64,000 bases of DNA, from assembly GCF_902153245.2 (NCBI RefSeq), contig NZ_CABFWF030000015.1, forward strand, positions 1-64,000, written 5' to 3'. A model generated the notes under the pieces. It searched no databases. It was not told where the DNA came from and saw only the letters and a list, made by a program, of their open reading frames with translations. Source of the DNA: Pseudorhizobium endolithicum (GTDB lineage: Bacteria > Pseudomonadota > Alphaproteobacteria > Rhizobiales > Rhizobiaceae). A program made the position numbers and the translations under genes. Of this stretch, positions 47,222 to 55,918 are shown in pieces. Position 1 is the stretch's first letter, and the number at the start of each line of letters is the position of its first letter.

Positions 47222-47779
47222 ATGGCAGAGCAGCGATATGAGATCTTCGCGACAGCCGCCGGCTTCTGCGGCGTCGCCTGGAGCGAGGCGGGGATCACCC
47301 GATTCCAGCTGCCGACGAGTACGGCGAAAGAAACAGAGCGACTGCTGCTGCGCCGCATGGATGGCGCAGAGCGGGGCACGCCGCCAGGAGAGGTGGCGGA
47401 GGCGATCGAGGCGGTGAAGCGATATTTCGTGGGCGAACCGACGGACTTTTCCGGCTTCAGGCTGGACCTCCAGGAGCAGGATCCCTTCTTCCGGCAGATC
47501 TATGATCTGGCTCGCCGGGTCGCGTGGGGCAGCACGACCACCTACGGTACGCTGGGCAGGATGTTGAGCGCCGGCCCCGAGGTGGCGCGGGAGGTTGGCC
47601 GGGCCATGGCAAAAAATCCGGTCGCGTTGATCATTCCGTGTCATCGGGTGCTCGCGGCAGGCGGCAAGCTCGGTGGCTTTTCCGCTCCCGGCGGATCCGA
47701 AACCAAGATGCGTATGTTGGAATTGGAGGGTGTTCGGTCGGGACCGCCAGAGCCGGCCCAGCAGGCATTGCCGTTCTGA
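47222..47779 (+). CDS. ogt: Methylated-DNA-protein cysteine methyltransferase
   Basis: The 185-aa DNA-repair protein starts MAEQRYEIFATAAGFCGVAW. The C-terminal winged helix contains the active-site motif PCHRVLAAGG (Cys near residue 140) preceded by GRAMAKNPVALIIPCHR. The DNA-binding recognition region is VAWGSTTTYGTL. It transfers alkyl groups from O6-alkylguanine or O4-alkylthymine to its Cys. No Ada-type N-terminal regulatory domain is present, so the Ogt type is preferred. A Pro/Ala-rich tail ends the protein. Confidence 0.95.
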   Translation: MAEQRYEIFATAAGFCGVAWSEAGITRFQLPTSTAKETERLLLRRMDGAERGTPPGEVAEAIEAVKRYFVGEPTDFSGFRLDLQEQDPFFRQIYDLARRVAWGSTTTYGTLGRMLSAGPEVAREVGRAMAKNPVALIIPCHRVLAAGGKLGGFSAPGGSETKMRMLELEGVRSGPPEPAQQALPF

Positions 47780-47791
47780 TGGCTGGCGTCC

Positions 47792-48136
47792 CTAGAGGCG
47801 GGTGATCGGCAGTGCCCGGACAACGATCTCGTCCTGCCGGAAGATTGTTTCCAGGTCGCTGCGGTAGCTCCGCCACCAGTGATGGTCGAGCGTCTCCACC
47901 ATCACTTCGGCTATGACGATCGCATCGCGCTCGATGCCGCCCTTGCCGAGCCATAGACCTTCCGCCGGGGCGCTTCGGTGAAAGGTGATGCCGCCGAACC
48001 GTTGGGCGAGATTGTCCCTCACGGAGGCGAAGAGCTCCGGCGGAAACGGGCGTCCGTCCGGATCGGCTGCGGGAAGCAGGATCTGGATCAGATGGGCAGA
48101 AGAATCGCTCGGCATTCCGTCCTTGCGCTCATTCAT
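47792..48136 (-). CDS. Conserved small protein, function unknown
   Basis: The 114-aa product starts MNERKDGMPSDSSAHLIQIL. It is soluble, with no signal peptide. LLPAADPDGRPFPPELFASVRDNL, RFGGITFHRSAPAEGLWLGKG and VMVETLDHHWWRSYRSDLETIF suggest a compact alpha/beta fold. I do not know its family. The ribosome binding site 'gggaggcctgag' is good. It lies 3 nt downstream of the VapC stop on the same strand, so it may share the toxin-antitoxin transcript. Confidence 0.78.
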   Translation of the reverse strand: MNERKDGMPSDSSAHLIQILLPAADPDGRPFPPELFASVRDNLAQRFGGITFHRSAPAEGLWLGKGGIERDAIVIAEVMVETLDHHWWRSYRSDLETIFRQDEIVVRALPITRL

Positions 48137-48139
48137 GTC

Positions 48140-48529
48140 TCAGGCCTCCCTCACCTGTGCGAAACCGGCATCCCGCGCATAGTGAACGAGCTTTTCGTCG
48201 AATGTGGCGAAGGATGAACAATACTGTGCCTTTAGGAGGTGCAGTGCATCGGCAAAATCCATCCCTCCCGCGGAAAGCTCGAGGGCTTCCGCCACGATCG
48301 GCGCTTCATCGACAATGACGGTCGGGAGGCCGGCAAAATCTCGTATGGATGTGAGACAATCCAATCGAGGCAGTCGATAAATACTCCGAAGCACCCATTC
48401 GACCTCGAGAGTCACGGCTATCGGCATGAACACCATCTCGCCATCGATGATGGCGCGAGCGCGATCGGTCTGCTGCGCATGATCACCGATGAGGTAGCGG
48501 ATGACGAGGTTCGTATCGATCGCGATCAT
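48140..48529 (-). CDS. VapC-like PIN-domain toxin
   Basis: The 129-aa PIN-domain ribonuclease starts MIAIDTNLVIRYLIGDHAQQ. The four acidic active-site residues are visible: Asp5, Glu42 (TLEVEWVLRS), Asp94 (MDFADALHL) and Asp111 (FATFDEKLV). It would cleave RNA, usually tRNA or rRNA in this family, when its antitoxin is lost. Its ATG overlaps the stop of the AbrB-type antitoxin gene by 4 nt, the classic tight pairing. Confidence 0.92.
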   Translation of the reverse strand: MIAIDTNLVIRYLIGDHAQQTDRARAIIDGEMVFMPIAVTLEVEWVLRSIYRLPRLDCLTSIRDFAGLPTVIVDEAPIVAEALELSAGGMDFADALHLLKAQYCSSFATFDEKLVHYARDAGFAQVREA

Positions 48530-48816
48530 GAATCGGGATCGACACTGCGCTTGAAATCCGCAGCGACCGCTTCAAGAAGACCAGCGTCCATTTCCTCGAT
48601 CGTCTTGGGTTTACCGGAGTATTTGTCTCTCAACATTCCGAACACGTCGCTCGGCCTTGTCGGTGGAAAAATCGGCGCCCGCTTCAGCAGCACGCCCTCA
48701 GGCGTTTCCTCGACGATCAGTTTCGTGCCGGCGTTACAGTCGCGCCGGTCCCGGACCACCTTGGGGAGGATAACTTGCCCCTTGGTGGAGATCGTGGTGG
48801 TAAGGGTGCCAGCCAT
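48526..48816 (-). CDS. VapB-like AbrB-domain antitoxin
   Basis: The 96-aa antitoxin starts MAGTLTTTISTKGQVILPKV, the SpoVT/AbrB DNA-binding swapped hairpin (about residues 8-52). The C-terminus (KTIEEMDAGLLEAVAADFKRSVD) is an acidic helix that would block the PIN toxin. It should bind its own promoter with the toxin. The gene order and 4-nt overlap with the PIN gene confirm a type II module. Confidence 0.92.
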   Translation of the reverse strand: MAGTLTTTISTKGQVILPKVVRDRRDCNAGTKLIVEETPEGVLLKRAPIFPPTRPSDVFGMLRDKYSGKPKTIEEMDAGLLEAVAADFKRSVDPDS

Positions 48817-48881
48817 CGCAGAGCCCTCAAGTAAGACGAGGGTAAGATATCGCTCCTGACCTCATCTTCAAGAAAGACGGC

Positions 48882-50459
48882 TCACTCCCACTCGATGGTG
48901 CCGGGGGGCTTGGACGTCACGTCGTAGACCACGCGGTTGATGCCGCGCACTTCGTTGATGATGCGGGTCGCGGTGCGGCCGAGGAAGGTCATGTCGTATG
49001 GGTAGAAGTCCGCCGTCATCCCGTCGACCGAAGTCACTGCGCGGAGCGCGCAGACGAAGTCGTAGGTGCGGTAGTCGCCCATGACGCCGACCGTCTGGAC
49101 CGGCAGGAGCACCGCGAATGCCTGCCAGATCGTGTCGTAGAGACCGGCCTTGCGGATCTCGTCGAGATAGATGGCATCCGCCTTGCGCAGGATGTCGAGC
49201 TTTTCGCGCGTGACCGCGCCAGGGCAGCGGATGGCGAGACCCGGTCCGGGGAAGGGATGGCGGCCGATAAAGCTCTCCGGCAGGCCGAGCTCGCGGCCGA
49301 GTGCGCGAACCTCGTCCTTGAAGAGCTCGCGAAGCGGCTCGACGAGCTTCATGTTCATCCGCTCCGGCAGACCGCCCACATTGTGGTGGCTCTTGATCGT
49401 GACGGAGGGGCCGCCGGAGAAGGAAACGCTTTCGATCACGTCCGGATAAAGCGTGCCCTGCGCCAGGAATCTCGGTGCCCCCTTGCCGTCGGCGGCGATC
49501 TTGGTGGCCTCGGCTTCGAACACCTCGATAAAGAGGCGGCCGATCGTCTTGCGCTTCACTTCCGGGTCGGTGACGCCGGCAAGCTCCGTCAGGAACAGGT
49601 CGGAAGCATCCACATGGACAAGCGGGATATTGTAGTGGTCGCGGAACATGCCGACGACCTGCTCGCTCTCTCCCATGCGCATCAGGCCGTGATCGACATA
49701 GATGCAGGTGAGCTGGTCGCCGATCGCTTCGTGGATCAGCACCGCCGCCACGGATGAGTCGACGCCGCCGGAGAGGCCGCAGATCACCCGCTCGGAGCCG
49801 ACCTGTTCCTTGATCTTGCGGATCATTTCCGCGCGATAGGCGGCCATCGTCCAGTCGGATTTCAGCCCCACGATCTTGTGCACGAAGTTGGCGAGCAGCT
49901 TCGCGCCGTCCGGCGTATGCACCACTTCTGGGTGGAACATCGTCGTGTAGTAGCGGCGGCTCTCGTCGGCGGCGATCGCGAAGGGTGCGTTCTCCGACGT
50001 CGCGATGACCTCGAAGCCTTCGGGGAGCTTTGTCACCCGGTCGCCGTGGCTCATCCAGACGGGATAGCGTCCGCCGACCTCCCAGATGCCGTCGAACAGC
50101 GGGCTTGCCGCCTTCACTTCCAGGTCGGCGCGGCCGAATTCCGCCGCATGGCCGCCCTCGACCACGCCGCCAAGCTGCGTGCAAAGCGCCTGTTGCCCGT
50201 AGCAGATGCCGAGGATCGGCACGCCGGAGTCGAACACCGCCTGCGGCGCCCGCGGGCTACCCTCCGCAGTCACCGAGGCCGGTCCGCCGGAAAAGATCAC
50301 GCCCTTCGGCTGCATCTTCTCGAAGGCCGAGGCGGCGTTCTGGAACGGGTGGATCTCGCAATAGACCCCGGCTTCGCGAATGCGGCGCGCGATCAGTTGC
50401 GTCACCTGGCTGCCGAAATCGATGATGAGAATGCTGTCGGGATGGGCGATCTGGGTCAT
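48882..50459 (-). CDS. guaA: GMP synthase (glutamine-hydrolysing)
   Basis: The 525-aa enzyme makes GMP from XMP. The class I glutamine amidotransferase domain (1-200) has [10 protein letters not shown] with the catalytic Cys and FHPEVVHT with His/Glu. The ATP-pyrophosphatase domain (about 215-400) has the P-loop [16 protein letters not shown]. The dimerisation domain ends [15 protein letters not shown]. The length matches the family. It appears to be transcribed alone; the MTA/SAH nucleosidase gene ends 40 bp upstream. Confidence 0.98.
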   Translation of the reverse strand: MTQIAHPDSILIIDFGSQVTQLIARRIREAGVYCEIHPFQNAASAFEKMQPKGVIFSGGPASVTAEGSPRAPQAVFDSGVPILGICYGQQALCTQLGGVVEGGHAAEFGRADLEVKAASPLFDGIWEVGGRYPVWMSHGDRVTKLPEGFEVIATSENAPFAIAADESRRYYTTMFHPEVVHTPDGAKLLANFVHKIVGLKSDWTMAAYRAEMIRKIKEQVGSERVICGLSGGVDSSVAAVLIHEAIGDQLTCIYVDHGLMRMGESEQVVGMFRDHYNIPLVHVDASDLFLTELAGVTDPEVKRKTIGRLFIEVFEAEATKIAADGKGAPRFLAQGTLYPDVIESVSFSGGPSVTIKSHHNVGGLPERMNMKLVEPLRELFKDEVRALGRELGLPESFIGRHPFPGPGLAIRCPGAVTREKLDILRKADAIYLDEIRKAGLYDTIWQAFAVLLPVQTVGVMGDYRTYDFVCALRAVTSVDGMTADFYPYDMTFLGRTATRIINEVRGINRVVYDVTSKPPGTIEWE

Positions 50460-50499
50460 GCCGAGCCTTTAGAGAAAACTTCTCTTTTGTGCAACTGCG

Positions 50500-51138
50500 T
50501 CAGAGGCGCAATTCGCCTCTTGCCAGGACTTCCAGAAGTCGATCGACGGCCGAGGCAAGCTTCTCGTCGATGACGTGGAGATATTCCGTCCAGTCGCCCA
50601 CGTGCCGCAATTCCTCCTTGCCGGCGGATATGCCGCGCAGCCCGATCAGCGGCAGGCCGAACCGGTGGCAGCTGCGTAGCAGGGCGAAGGTCTCCATGTC
50701 GACCATGTCCGCCTCTATCCGGTCGTAGGCCGTGCCGGAGACGACATTGCCGCCGGTGGAGAGGGAGGCGGAGGGAATGTCCGGGATGCGGTGCGGCAGG
50801 TCGATCACTGCCGGATGGTCGAGGAACGGGGTGCGGCCCTTCTCGAAGCCGATCGGCGAGGCGTCCATGTCGCGATAGGAGACGGAAGAGACCTGATAGA
50901 TCTCCGTCTGCTCCAGGTTTCGCGACCCGGCCGAGCCGAGCGACACGACGAGGTCCGGAAGGGACTTGTCTGCCTGCGACAGCGTCAAGGCATGGGTGAG
51001 GCTGACGGCCGCCTCCACCGGCCCGACCCCGGTCATCAGCGGTGTGATCCGCCGGCGCAGATGCGGTCCGTATTCAGCGTCCACGGCCATGACGAAGAGG
51101 AGGGACCGCCCGCCTGCCTGCGTGAGCTCGAACCTCAT
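50500..51138 (-). CDS. 5'-methylthioadenosine/S-adenosylhomocysteine nucleosidase
   Basis: The 212-aa product starts MRFELTQAGGRSLLFVMAVD. The PNP/UDP phosphorylase fold shows FVMAVDAEYGPHL (Glu likely catalytic), GVGPVEAAVSLTHAL, VVSLGSAGSRNL and VDMETFALLRSC, which corresponds to the ribose-binding 'MEgaA' strand. It cleaves MTA and SAH to release adenine. ATG overlaps the thioesterase gene's stop by 4 nt, so they share a transcript. QueG and queuosine metabolism elsewhere in the window are not obviously linked. Confidence 0.9.
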   Translation of the reverse strand: MRFELTQAGGRSLLFVMAVDAEYGPHLRRRITPLMTGVGPVEAAVSLTHALTLSQADKSLPDLVVSLGSAGSRNLEQTEIYQVSSVSYRDMDASPIGFEKGRTPFLDHPAVIDLPHRIPDIPSASLSTGGNVVSGTAYDRIEADMVDMETFALLRSCHRFGLPLIGLRGISAGKEELRHVGDWTEYLHVIDEKLASAVDRLLEVLARGELRL

Positions 51139-51578
51139 CCGACGATGTCTTCGCGTCCGCGGACTACCATCATCGTCGCCGTCATGGAGGCGATCAGCTT
51201 CGCCGGCCCGTCGGCGATCGCATAGGCACGCCCATCCGCCACGATGATGGTAGAGCCGGGTTTCGTGATTTCGCCGCGGAAGAGGAAGCGCTCACCGCGA
51301 CCCGGCGACATGAGGTTCACCTTGAATTCGATTGTCAGCAGCGAGGCGCCAGGGGCAATCATCGAAAAGGCCGCATAAGTGCACGCGGTATCGAGCGCGG
51401 TGGAGATGATCCCTCCATGCAACAGGCCGTGCTGCTGCGTCAGCTTCGGGTCGAACGGCAGTTCGATCTCCACCATAGCCTGTTCGATGCGGGTAAGCCT
51501 CGCACCGATGGTCTCCATCGCCGGCTGGCGACCGAAGCTCTGCCTGATCCGCTCGCGGAAATCGTCTGTTTCATCCAT
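51135..51578 (-). CDS. PaaI-family thioesterase (hotdog fold)
   Basis: The 147-aa product starts MDETDDFRERIRQSFGRQPA. The hotdog-fold thioesterase motif is QHGLLHGGIISTALDTACTYAAFSM, in which HGG and the Asp are conserved. A longer start at 51629 is possible but lacks support. It is predicted to hydrolyse acyl-CoA thioesters. Its stop overlaps the nucleosidase ATG, giving a two-gene operon. Confidence 0.9.
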   Translation of the reverse strand: MDETDDFRERIRQSFGRQPAMETIGARLTRIEQAMVEIELPFDPKLTQQHGLLHGGIISTALDTACTYAAFSMIAPGASLLTIEFKVNLMSPGRGERFLFRGEITKPGSTIIVADGRAYAIADGPAKLIASMTATMMVVRGREDIVG

Positions 51579-51648
51579 TTCATGCCCTCTCGCGCTTGCA
51601 AAATTGGCATGCCGCCGGGTGCCGGGCAAGCGGGGAACGGCTTCGCGG

Positions 51649-52101
51649 TCAGTTCAGCAGCGCGATCGACAGGTTGAGGGCGGTGGCGAAGGAGACCCAG
51701 GCCGCATAGGGCAGGAAGAGCCATGCGGAAATCCGGTCGGCGTTCCAGCTCAGCCGGATGAAGGCGAGGATCGCGACGAGCATCGGGATGATGACGACGA
51801 GGCCGAGGATCGGGCTCTGGTAGCCGAAGAAGGCGGGGGACCAGAGGAAGTTGAGGATCATCTGCATGAACCAGACCTGCATCCGTCCCGAAGCCGGTGC
51901 CTGAAGCCAGGTGCGCGCGCCGGCAATCGCGATCAACACGTAGAGCGTCGTCCAGACAGGCCCGAAGACCCAGGATGGTGGCTGGAAGAACGGCTTCTCC
52001 AGCGACTGGTACCAGTCGCCTGGCATGTTGCTGACGCCGCTGAGTGCACCAAGCCCGACAATGACGGCGATGAACAGGATGTAGGTAAGTGCTTTCTTCA
52101 T
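51649..52101 (-). CDS. TspO/MBR family protein
   Basis: The 150-aa membrane protein starts MKKALTYILFIAVIVGLGALSG and has five helices. The TspO signatures are PGDWYQSLEKPFFQPPSWVFGPVWTTLYVLIAIAG and MILNFLWSPAFF. It binds porphyrins and related ligands in bacteria and is a stress/tetrapyrrole sensor in Rhodobacter. It overlaps no other gene; the DUF1513 gene begins 40 bp upstream on the same strand. The nearby iron operon makes a heme-related role plausible but unproven. Confidence 0.93.
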   Translation of the reverse strand: MKKALTYILFIAVIVGLGALSGVSNMPGDWYQSLEKPFFQPPSWVFGPVWTTLYVLIAIAGARTWLQAPASGRMQVWFMQMILNFLWSPAFFGYQSPILGLVVIIPMLVAILAFIRLSWNADRISAWLFLPYAAWVSFATALNLSIALLN

Positions 52102-52142
52102 GGGCGGGAACATAGGGCGTGGGTCGCTTTGCGCCAGTCCTC

Positions 52143-53228
52143 TCACGTGAGCCGCACGATATGCTGGTCCCAGGCGACTTTGCTGCGGATCTCGTTGAAG
52201 CGGCCGTCATAGGAGGAGACGGCAAAACCTGTGTTTGACGGTGCGATGCCTGCCGCGTCGACGATCGCCTGCTCCCGCACGACTTCGCCGGTCCTTGCAT
52301 CAAGGCTAACTGCCAGGCCGCCTTTCGGAGAGGTCAGCCCGACGATGCCCTCGCGCCGGTTGACGGCGATCGCTCCCACATAGTTGGCGAGGCCGTCGCT
52401 CACGTGCGCCGGCAATGGAATGAACGCCAGACCTTCCCCTCGTCCAACGTGTCCGACAAGCGGGGGGCGGGCATTGCGCGGACCCTCCCATTGGCAGGCA
52501 AACCAGATCCGCCCGCCGTCTCCCAAAGCGAGGTGGCGGGTCGAGAGCTGGGACAGCGGCGGTGGAAGCCTGTGCTTCTGGATCAACCGCCCGTCGCGTG
52601 CGTCCAGCAGCACCAGCGACGGCTCCATCCGGTCGAGGTTGAGCTTGGTGCGGCCGAAATCCGGATGGGTTTCGATGCCGCCATTGGCGATCACCAGCAT
52701 TGTCCCGTCGTCCGAGACAGCCATGTCATGGGTGCCGATGCCGTGCGCCTCGAATTCTCCGATGCGCCGGAAGCCGCCGGCTGCGTCATAGATGCCGATC
52801 ATGCCGCGATTGGCGTCGAAGTCGTTCTCGCTGGCATAGAGCAGGCGGCCGTCCGGGGAGAAGGCCCCGTGGCCATAGAAGTGACGCCCTTCGGGGGCGG
52901 CGATGACGAGAGGTTCGGCACGTCCGATCGGATCGGTCACCACGGCGAAGATGCCGGGCCGGCGGGCGAAGGCGACGAGGCGGCCTGCTGCGTGACTGAA
53001 CGCCAGCCCGTGGGAGCGGGCAGGCAGCGCGGTGCGGTCGATGATCTCGCCGCGCTCGGAAACGGTGGCGATGCCGAAGGAGCCGTCGGGTGCGCGGAAC
53101 CCCGAGGCATAGACGGCATCGCTTCGCTCCAGCGCCCGCAGGGAGCGCGGAGCAAGCGTCGCCGCAAAGCCGATGCCGGCCGCCTTCATGAAGCTGCGGC
53201 GGTCGATGAGTTCGCTCCGCCCGGCCAT
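52143..53228 (-). CDS. DUF1513 protein (COG3490)
   Basis: The 361-aa exported protein has a twin-arginine signal (IDRRSFMKAAGIGFAATLAP) and a seven-bladed beta-propeller pattern. Repeated strands with GHGAFSPDGRLLYASEND, ETHPDFGRTKLNLDRMEPSL and VGHVGRGEGLAFI match DUF1513. It is the last gene of the imelysin operon, 2 nt after the second imelysin stop. The COG3487-3490 set is known to be iron-regulated, but the propeller's role is unknown. Confidence 0.93.
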   Translation of the reverse strand: MAGRSELIDRRSFMKAAGIGFAATLAPRSLRALERSDAVYASGFRAPDGSFGIATVSERGEIIDRTALPARSHGLAFSHAAGRLVAFARRPGIFAVVTDPIGRAEPLVIAAPEGRHFYGHGAFSPDGRLLYASENDFDANRGMIGIYDAAGGFRRIGEFEAHGIGTHDMAVSDDGTMLVIANGGIETHPDFGRTKLNLDRMEPSLVLLDARDGRLIQKHRLPPPLSQLSTRHLALGDGGRIWFACQWEGPRNARPPLVGHVGRGEGLAFIPLPAHVSDGLANYVGAIAVNRREGIVGLTSPKGGLAVSLDARTGEVVREQAIVDAAGIAPSNTGFAVSSYDGRFNEIRSKVAWDQHIVRLT

Positions 53229-53230
53229 GC

Positions 53231-54337
53231 TCAGTCTCCGTCGGAAAAGGAGAAGCCGGAGGTGAGGCCGATCGCCCCGCCATACTGGTCATTCAGCCGG
53301 GTAATCAGGTCGCGGCCGTTGATCAGCAGGAAGTCCAGCTTCTGGCGTCCGGCGGGATCGGCAACGGCAGCTTCGATGTCCACGTCCATCTGGCCTACGA
53401 CGCGCAGCAGCGACTTCAGGACGAATTCCGTGGAGTCGATGATGGAATGCTGGTCGGAGGGAAGCAGGTCGACCATCTCCGAGGTGCGGATGAGGTCCCG
53501 CAGGCCCTCCAGATTGCCCTCGATCATGGTCCAGGTGTTCTGCGACCGCCAGAATATCGCCTGCTTCGGGAAGACCGGCTTGTCCCCGCCCTTGTAGAAG
53601 GTTTCGATCCTCTGGTCGCGCACCATCTCGGCGCCATGCACGAGAATGCCGAGCAGCGCCGTCATTGCCTCCTGCTCCGTGCGGAACAGGGGATTGTCCG
53701 GACCCGGCTCCTTCCAGTCCCGCTGCACGCCGTCCGGCGCGTCCCAGAGTGCTGCGAGCTCGGAAGCGATCTGCTCGATGTTCTGCGCTACCGCGCGGCC
53801 ATAGCGGCAGCGGAAGCTGCCTTCCTCAGTTGCCAAGCTCTCGGAGCCGGTGCCTGCCAGCACGAATTCCAGGGCACCGAAGCCCTGCATGGCGACGCTC
53901 TTGCCTTTGAGGACCGCCACTTCGGTGGCGTTCTCGTCGGGCCTGGCAAGCAGTGCCTGCACCTGCTTGAGCCCGGTGCTCTTGCGATCGGGATAAAAGA
54001 GGATGCGCTCGAAGCGGTTTTCTTCGATGGCGGGGCCGGCACGGACGATTTCGATGCGCGCCCAGCTTCGCGCCGCCTCCGCGAAGCCCTCCTTTGCGGC
54101 GGCCAATGCTGCCGGTGAAGGGGTTTTGCAGAGGGCGTCCATGTTGCCGGTGAGTGCGTCGGCTGCTGCATGGAAATCGCGATAGCCCGGCAGGATGAAG
54201 CCATCGACGGCCTTTTCGATCACCGTCCGTATGACCTCCGGCCGCGGAAGCGTGGGCCTGATCGCCTCTTCCTGCGCGGTGGCAGTGGACGCGAAAACAA
54301 GCATGCTAAGCGCGGCCGTCGCAAGCGATCTCAGCAT
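53231..54337 (-). CDS. Imelysin family protein (COG3489-like)
   Basis: The 368-aa exported protein has a signal peptide (MLRSLATAALSMLVFASTATAQ). The imelysin fold is helical with two four-helix bundles. The GxHxxE motif of classical imelysins appears here as QGFGALEFVLAG, with Ala replacing His, as in the COG3489 branch. It was called a predicted periplasmic lipoprotein family, but this copy lacks a lipobox. Its ATG overlaps the di-heme oxidoreductase stop by 1 nt, and DUF1513 follows 2 nt after its own stop. Confidence 0.93.
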   Translation of the reverse strand: MLRSLATAALSMLVFASTATAQEEAIRPTLPRPEVIRTVIEKAVDGFILPGYRDFHAAADALTGNMDALCKTPSPAALAAAKEGFAEAARSWARIEIVRAGPAIEENRFERILFYPDRKSTGLKQVQALLARPDENATEVAVLKGKSVAMQGFGALEFVLAGTGSESLATEEGSFRCRYGRAVAQNIEQIASELAALWDAPDGVQRDWKEPGPDNPLFRTEQEAMTALLGILVHGAEMVRDQRIETFYKGGDKPVFPKQAIFWRSQNTWTMIEGNLEGLRDLIRTSEMVDLLPSDQHSIIDSTEFVLKSLLRVVGQMDVDIEAAVADPAGRQKLDFLLINGRDLITRLNDQYGGAIGLTSGFSFSDGD

Positions 54338-55875
54338 CAGAGCGACTCCAGGAACGCGATCAATGCCGTACGCTCGTCCTTGTTGAGGGAGGCGAAGGCA
54401 TCGCGGGCGGCCTGGGCCTCGCCGCCATGCCAGAGGATCGCTTCCGTGAGGTTGCGGGCCCGTCCGTCATGGAGGAAGAAGGTGTGCCCATTGACCGTTT
54501 CGGTCAAGCCAATGCCCCAGAGCGGCTGCGTGCGCCATTCGCGGCCGTCGGCCACGCCCACCTGCTGCCCGTCTGCCAGCCCCTCTCCCATGTCATGCAG
54601 CAGGAAGTCGGAGTAGGGCCAGATCAACTGAAAGGCCTGCGCCTTGTTTTCGGCATCGCGGCGGGTGACGAATTTCGGCGTGTGGCAGGCGGTGCAGCCT
54701 GACTGGTAGAAGAGTTCCTTGCCCCTCAGCACCTTGACATCACCCGGATTTCTGCGGGCCGGGACGGCAAGGTTTTCGGAGTAGAAGGTCACGAGGTCGA
54801 GAACCGGGTCCGGCGCTTCCGTATCGCCGAGCCGCTCTTGTACGCCGGCCGCACGCGCCAGGCAGTCCGTCTGTGCACTCGTACAGTCGCCGTGATGGAA
54901 CGGGGCGTCGGGATTGGAAATGCCGAGATCGCCGGCGAAGGCCGAGGCCGACTGGTCCCGCACCGATGCGTTCTGCGCCTTGAAGCCGAAGCGGCCGAGC
55001 CTCAGTTCCTGCGTGCGATGGTCGCGGACGATCGCCGGCTTGCCGGAAATGCCGTCGCCGTCGGCATCTTCGGGGTCGGCCTTGGCGAGGATGTCGGCCT
55101 CGTGGATCGCCTGGATCATGCCCATGCCGATCATCGGCGGTGCAATCCGCGGCGACAGCGTCACGTCCGGCTCGAGCGGGCCGTAGTTCAGGTTCTTCAC
55201 GGAATAGGCAGGCTTGCGCAGCGACACGACCTCTCCGTCCGCGAGCGTCACAGGCACTTCCTCGTAGGAGATCACCATCGTGCCTTCCGACTTCAGGCCG
55301 GGGATAGCGAGATCCTGCAGTTGTTTCCCGTAGGTGATGTCCGGAAAGTTCAGCGCCTCGTGGCGGGCGATGAGCGCCTTTTCCTGCTCCGTACGGGCCG
55401 GGCGGCCCAGCCTGAGGAACATGGAGGTGGCGTCCGCGGCCCCTTCCGGCGGATGCCCGCGGCCGTCCTTCAGGTGGCAGCTCTGGCAGGCGCGCGCGTT
55501 GAACAGCGGACCGAGACCATCGGAGGCCTGGGTGGAGGAGGGAGAGGAAACCCAGAGCTTGCGGAACAGCGCATTGCCGAGCTTGAACTCCTCCTCTTCT
55601 GCGAAAGTGAGGTTGGCAGAGAAATGCGAGAAGGCATCGCCGTTGACGATCGCCTTGGTGGTCGCCGCCCCGCCCTGCATGGTTTCGAAGTTCTCGGCCC
55701 TGGAGAAGTCCTCGGTCGGACGGGTGACGCCGGCGACACGCTTCTTGTCCTTGGGCGAGAGGTCAGTCCGCTCGGTCGGAAAGATCCGGCTCTCGCCAAC
55801 TGCGACAAGCGGCGACAGAAGGAGAGCGCCCGACAGGATCGGCAGGACGAACAGGCTGGCTTTGAGCGCTCTCAT
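54337..55875 (-). CDS. Di-heme oxidoreductase (DHOR/DUF1111, COG3488)
   Basis: The 512-aa exported cytochrome has a signal peptide (MRALKASLFVLPILSGALLL, about residues 1-25). Two heme-binding CxxCH motifs are ARACQSCHLKDG (near 135) and SGCTACHTPKF (near 395). The C-terminal region has FLLHDMGEGLADG and HDGRARNLTEAILWHGGEA, typical of DHOR. It was earlier called a thiol oxidoreductase. It lies between two imelysin genes, so a role in handling iron or copper oxidation state at the periplasm is inferred. Confidence 0.95.
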   Translation of the reverse strand: MRALKASLFVLPILSGALLLSPLVAVGESRIFPTERTDLSPKDKKRVAGVTRPTEDFSRAENFETMQGGAATTKAIVNGDAFSHFSANLTFAEEEEFKLGNALFRKLWVSSPSSTQASDGLGPLFNARACQSCHLKDGRGHPPEGAADATSMFLRLGRPARTEQEKALIARHEALNFPDITYGKQLQDLAIPGLKSEGTMVISYEEVPVTLADGEVVSLRKPAYSVKNLNYGPLEPDVTLSPRIAPPMIGMGMIQAIHEADILAKADPEDADGDGISGKPAIVRDHRTQELRLGRFGFKAQNASVRDQSASAFAGDLGISNPDAPFHHGDCTSAQTDCLARAAGVQERLGDTEAPDPVLDLVTFYSENLAVPARRNPGDVKVLRGKELFYQSGCTACHTPKFVTRRDAENKAQAFQLIWPYSDFLLHDMGEGLADGQQVGVADGREWRTQPLWGIGLTETVNGHTFFLHDGRARNLTEAILWHGGEAQAARDAFASLNKDERTALIAFLESL

Positions 55876-55918
55876 CGTGGTTCAGGGCCGCCCTGAACGG
55901 GCGGCTTCCTTCCTTTTC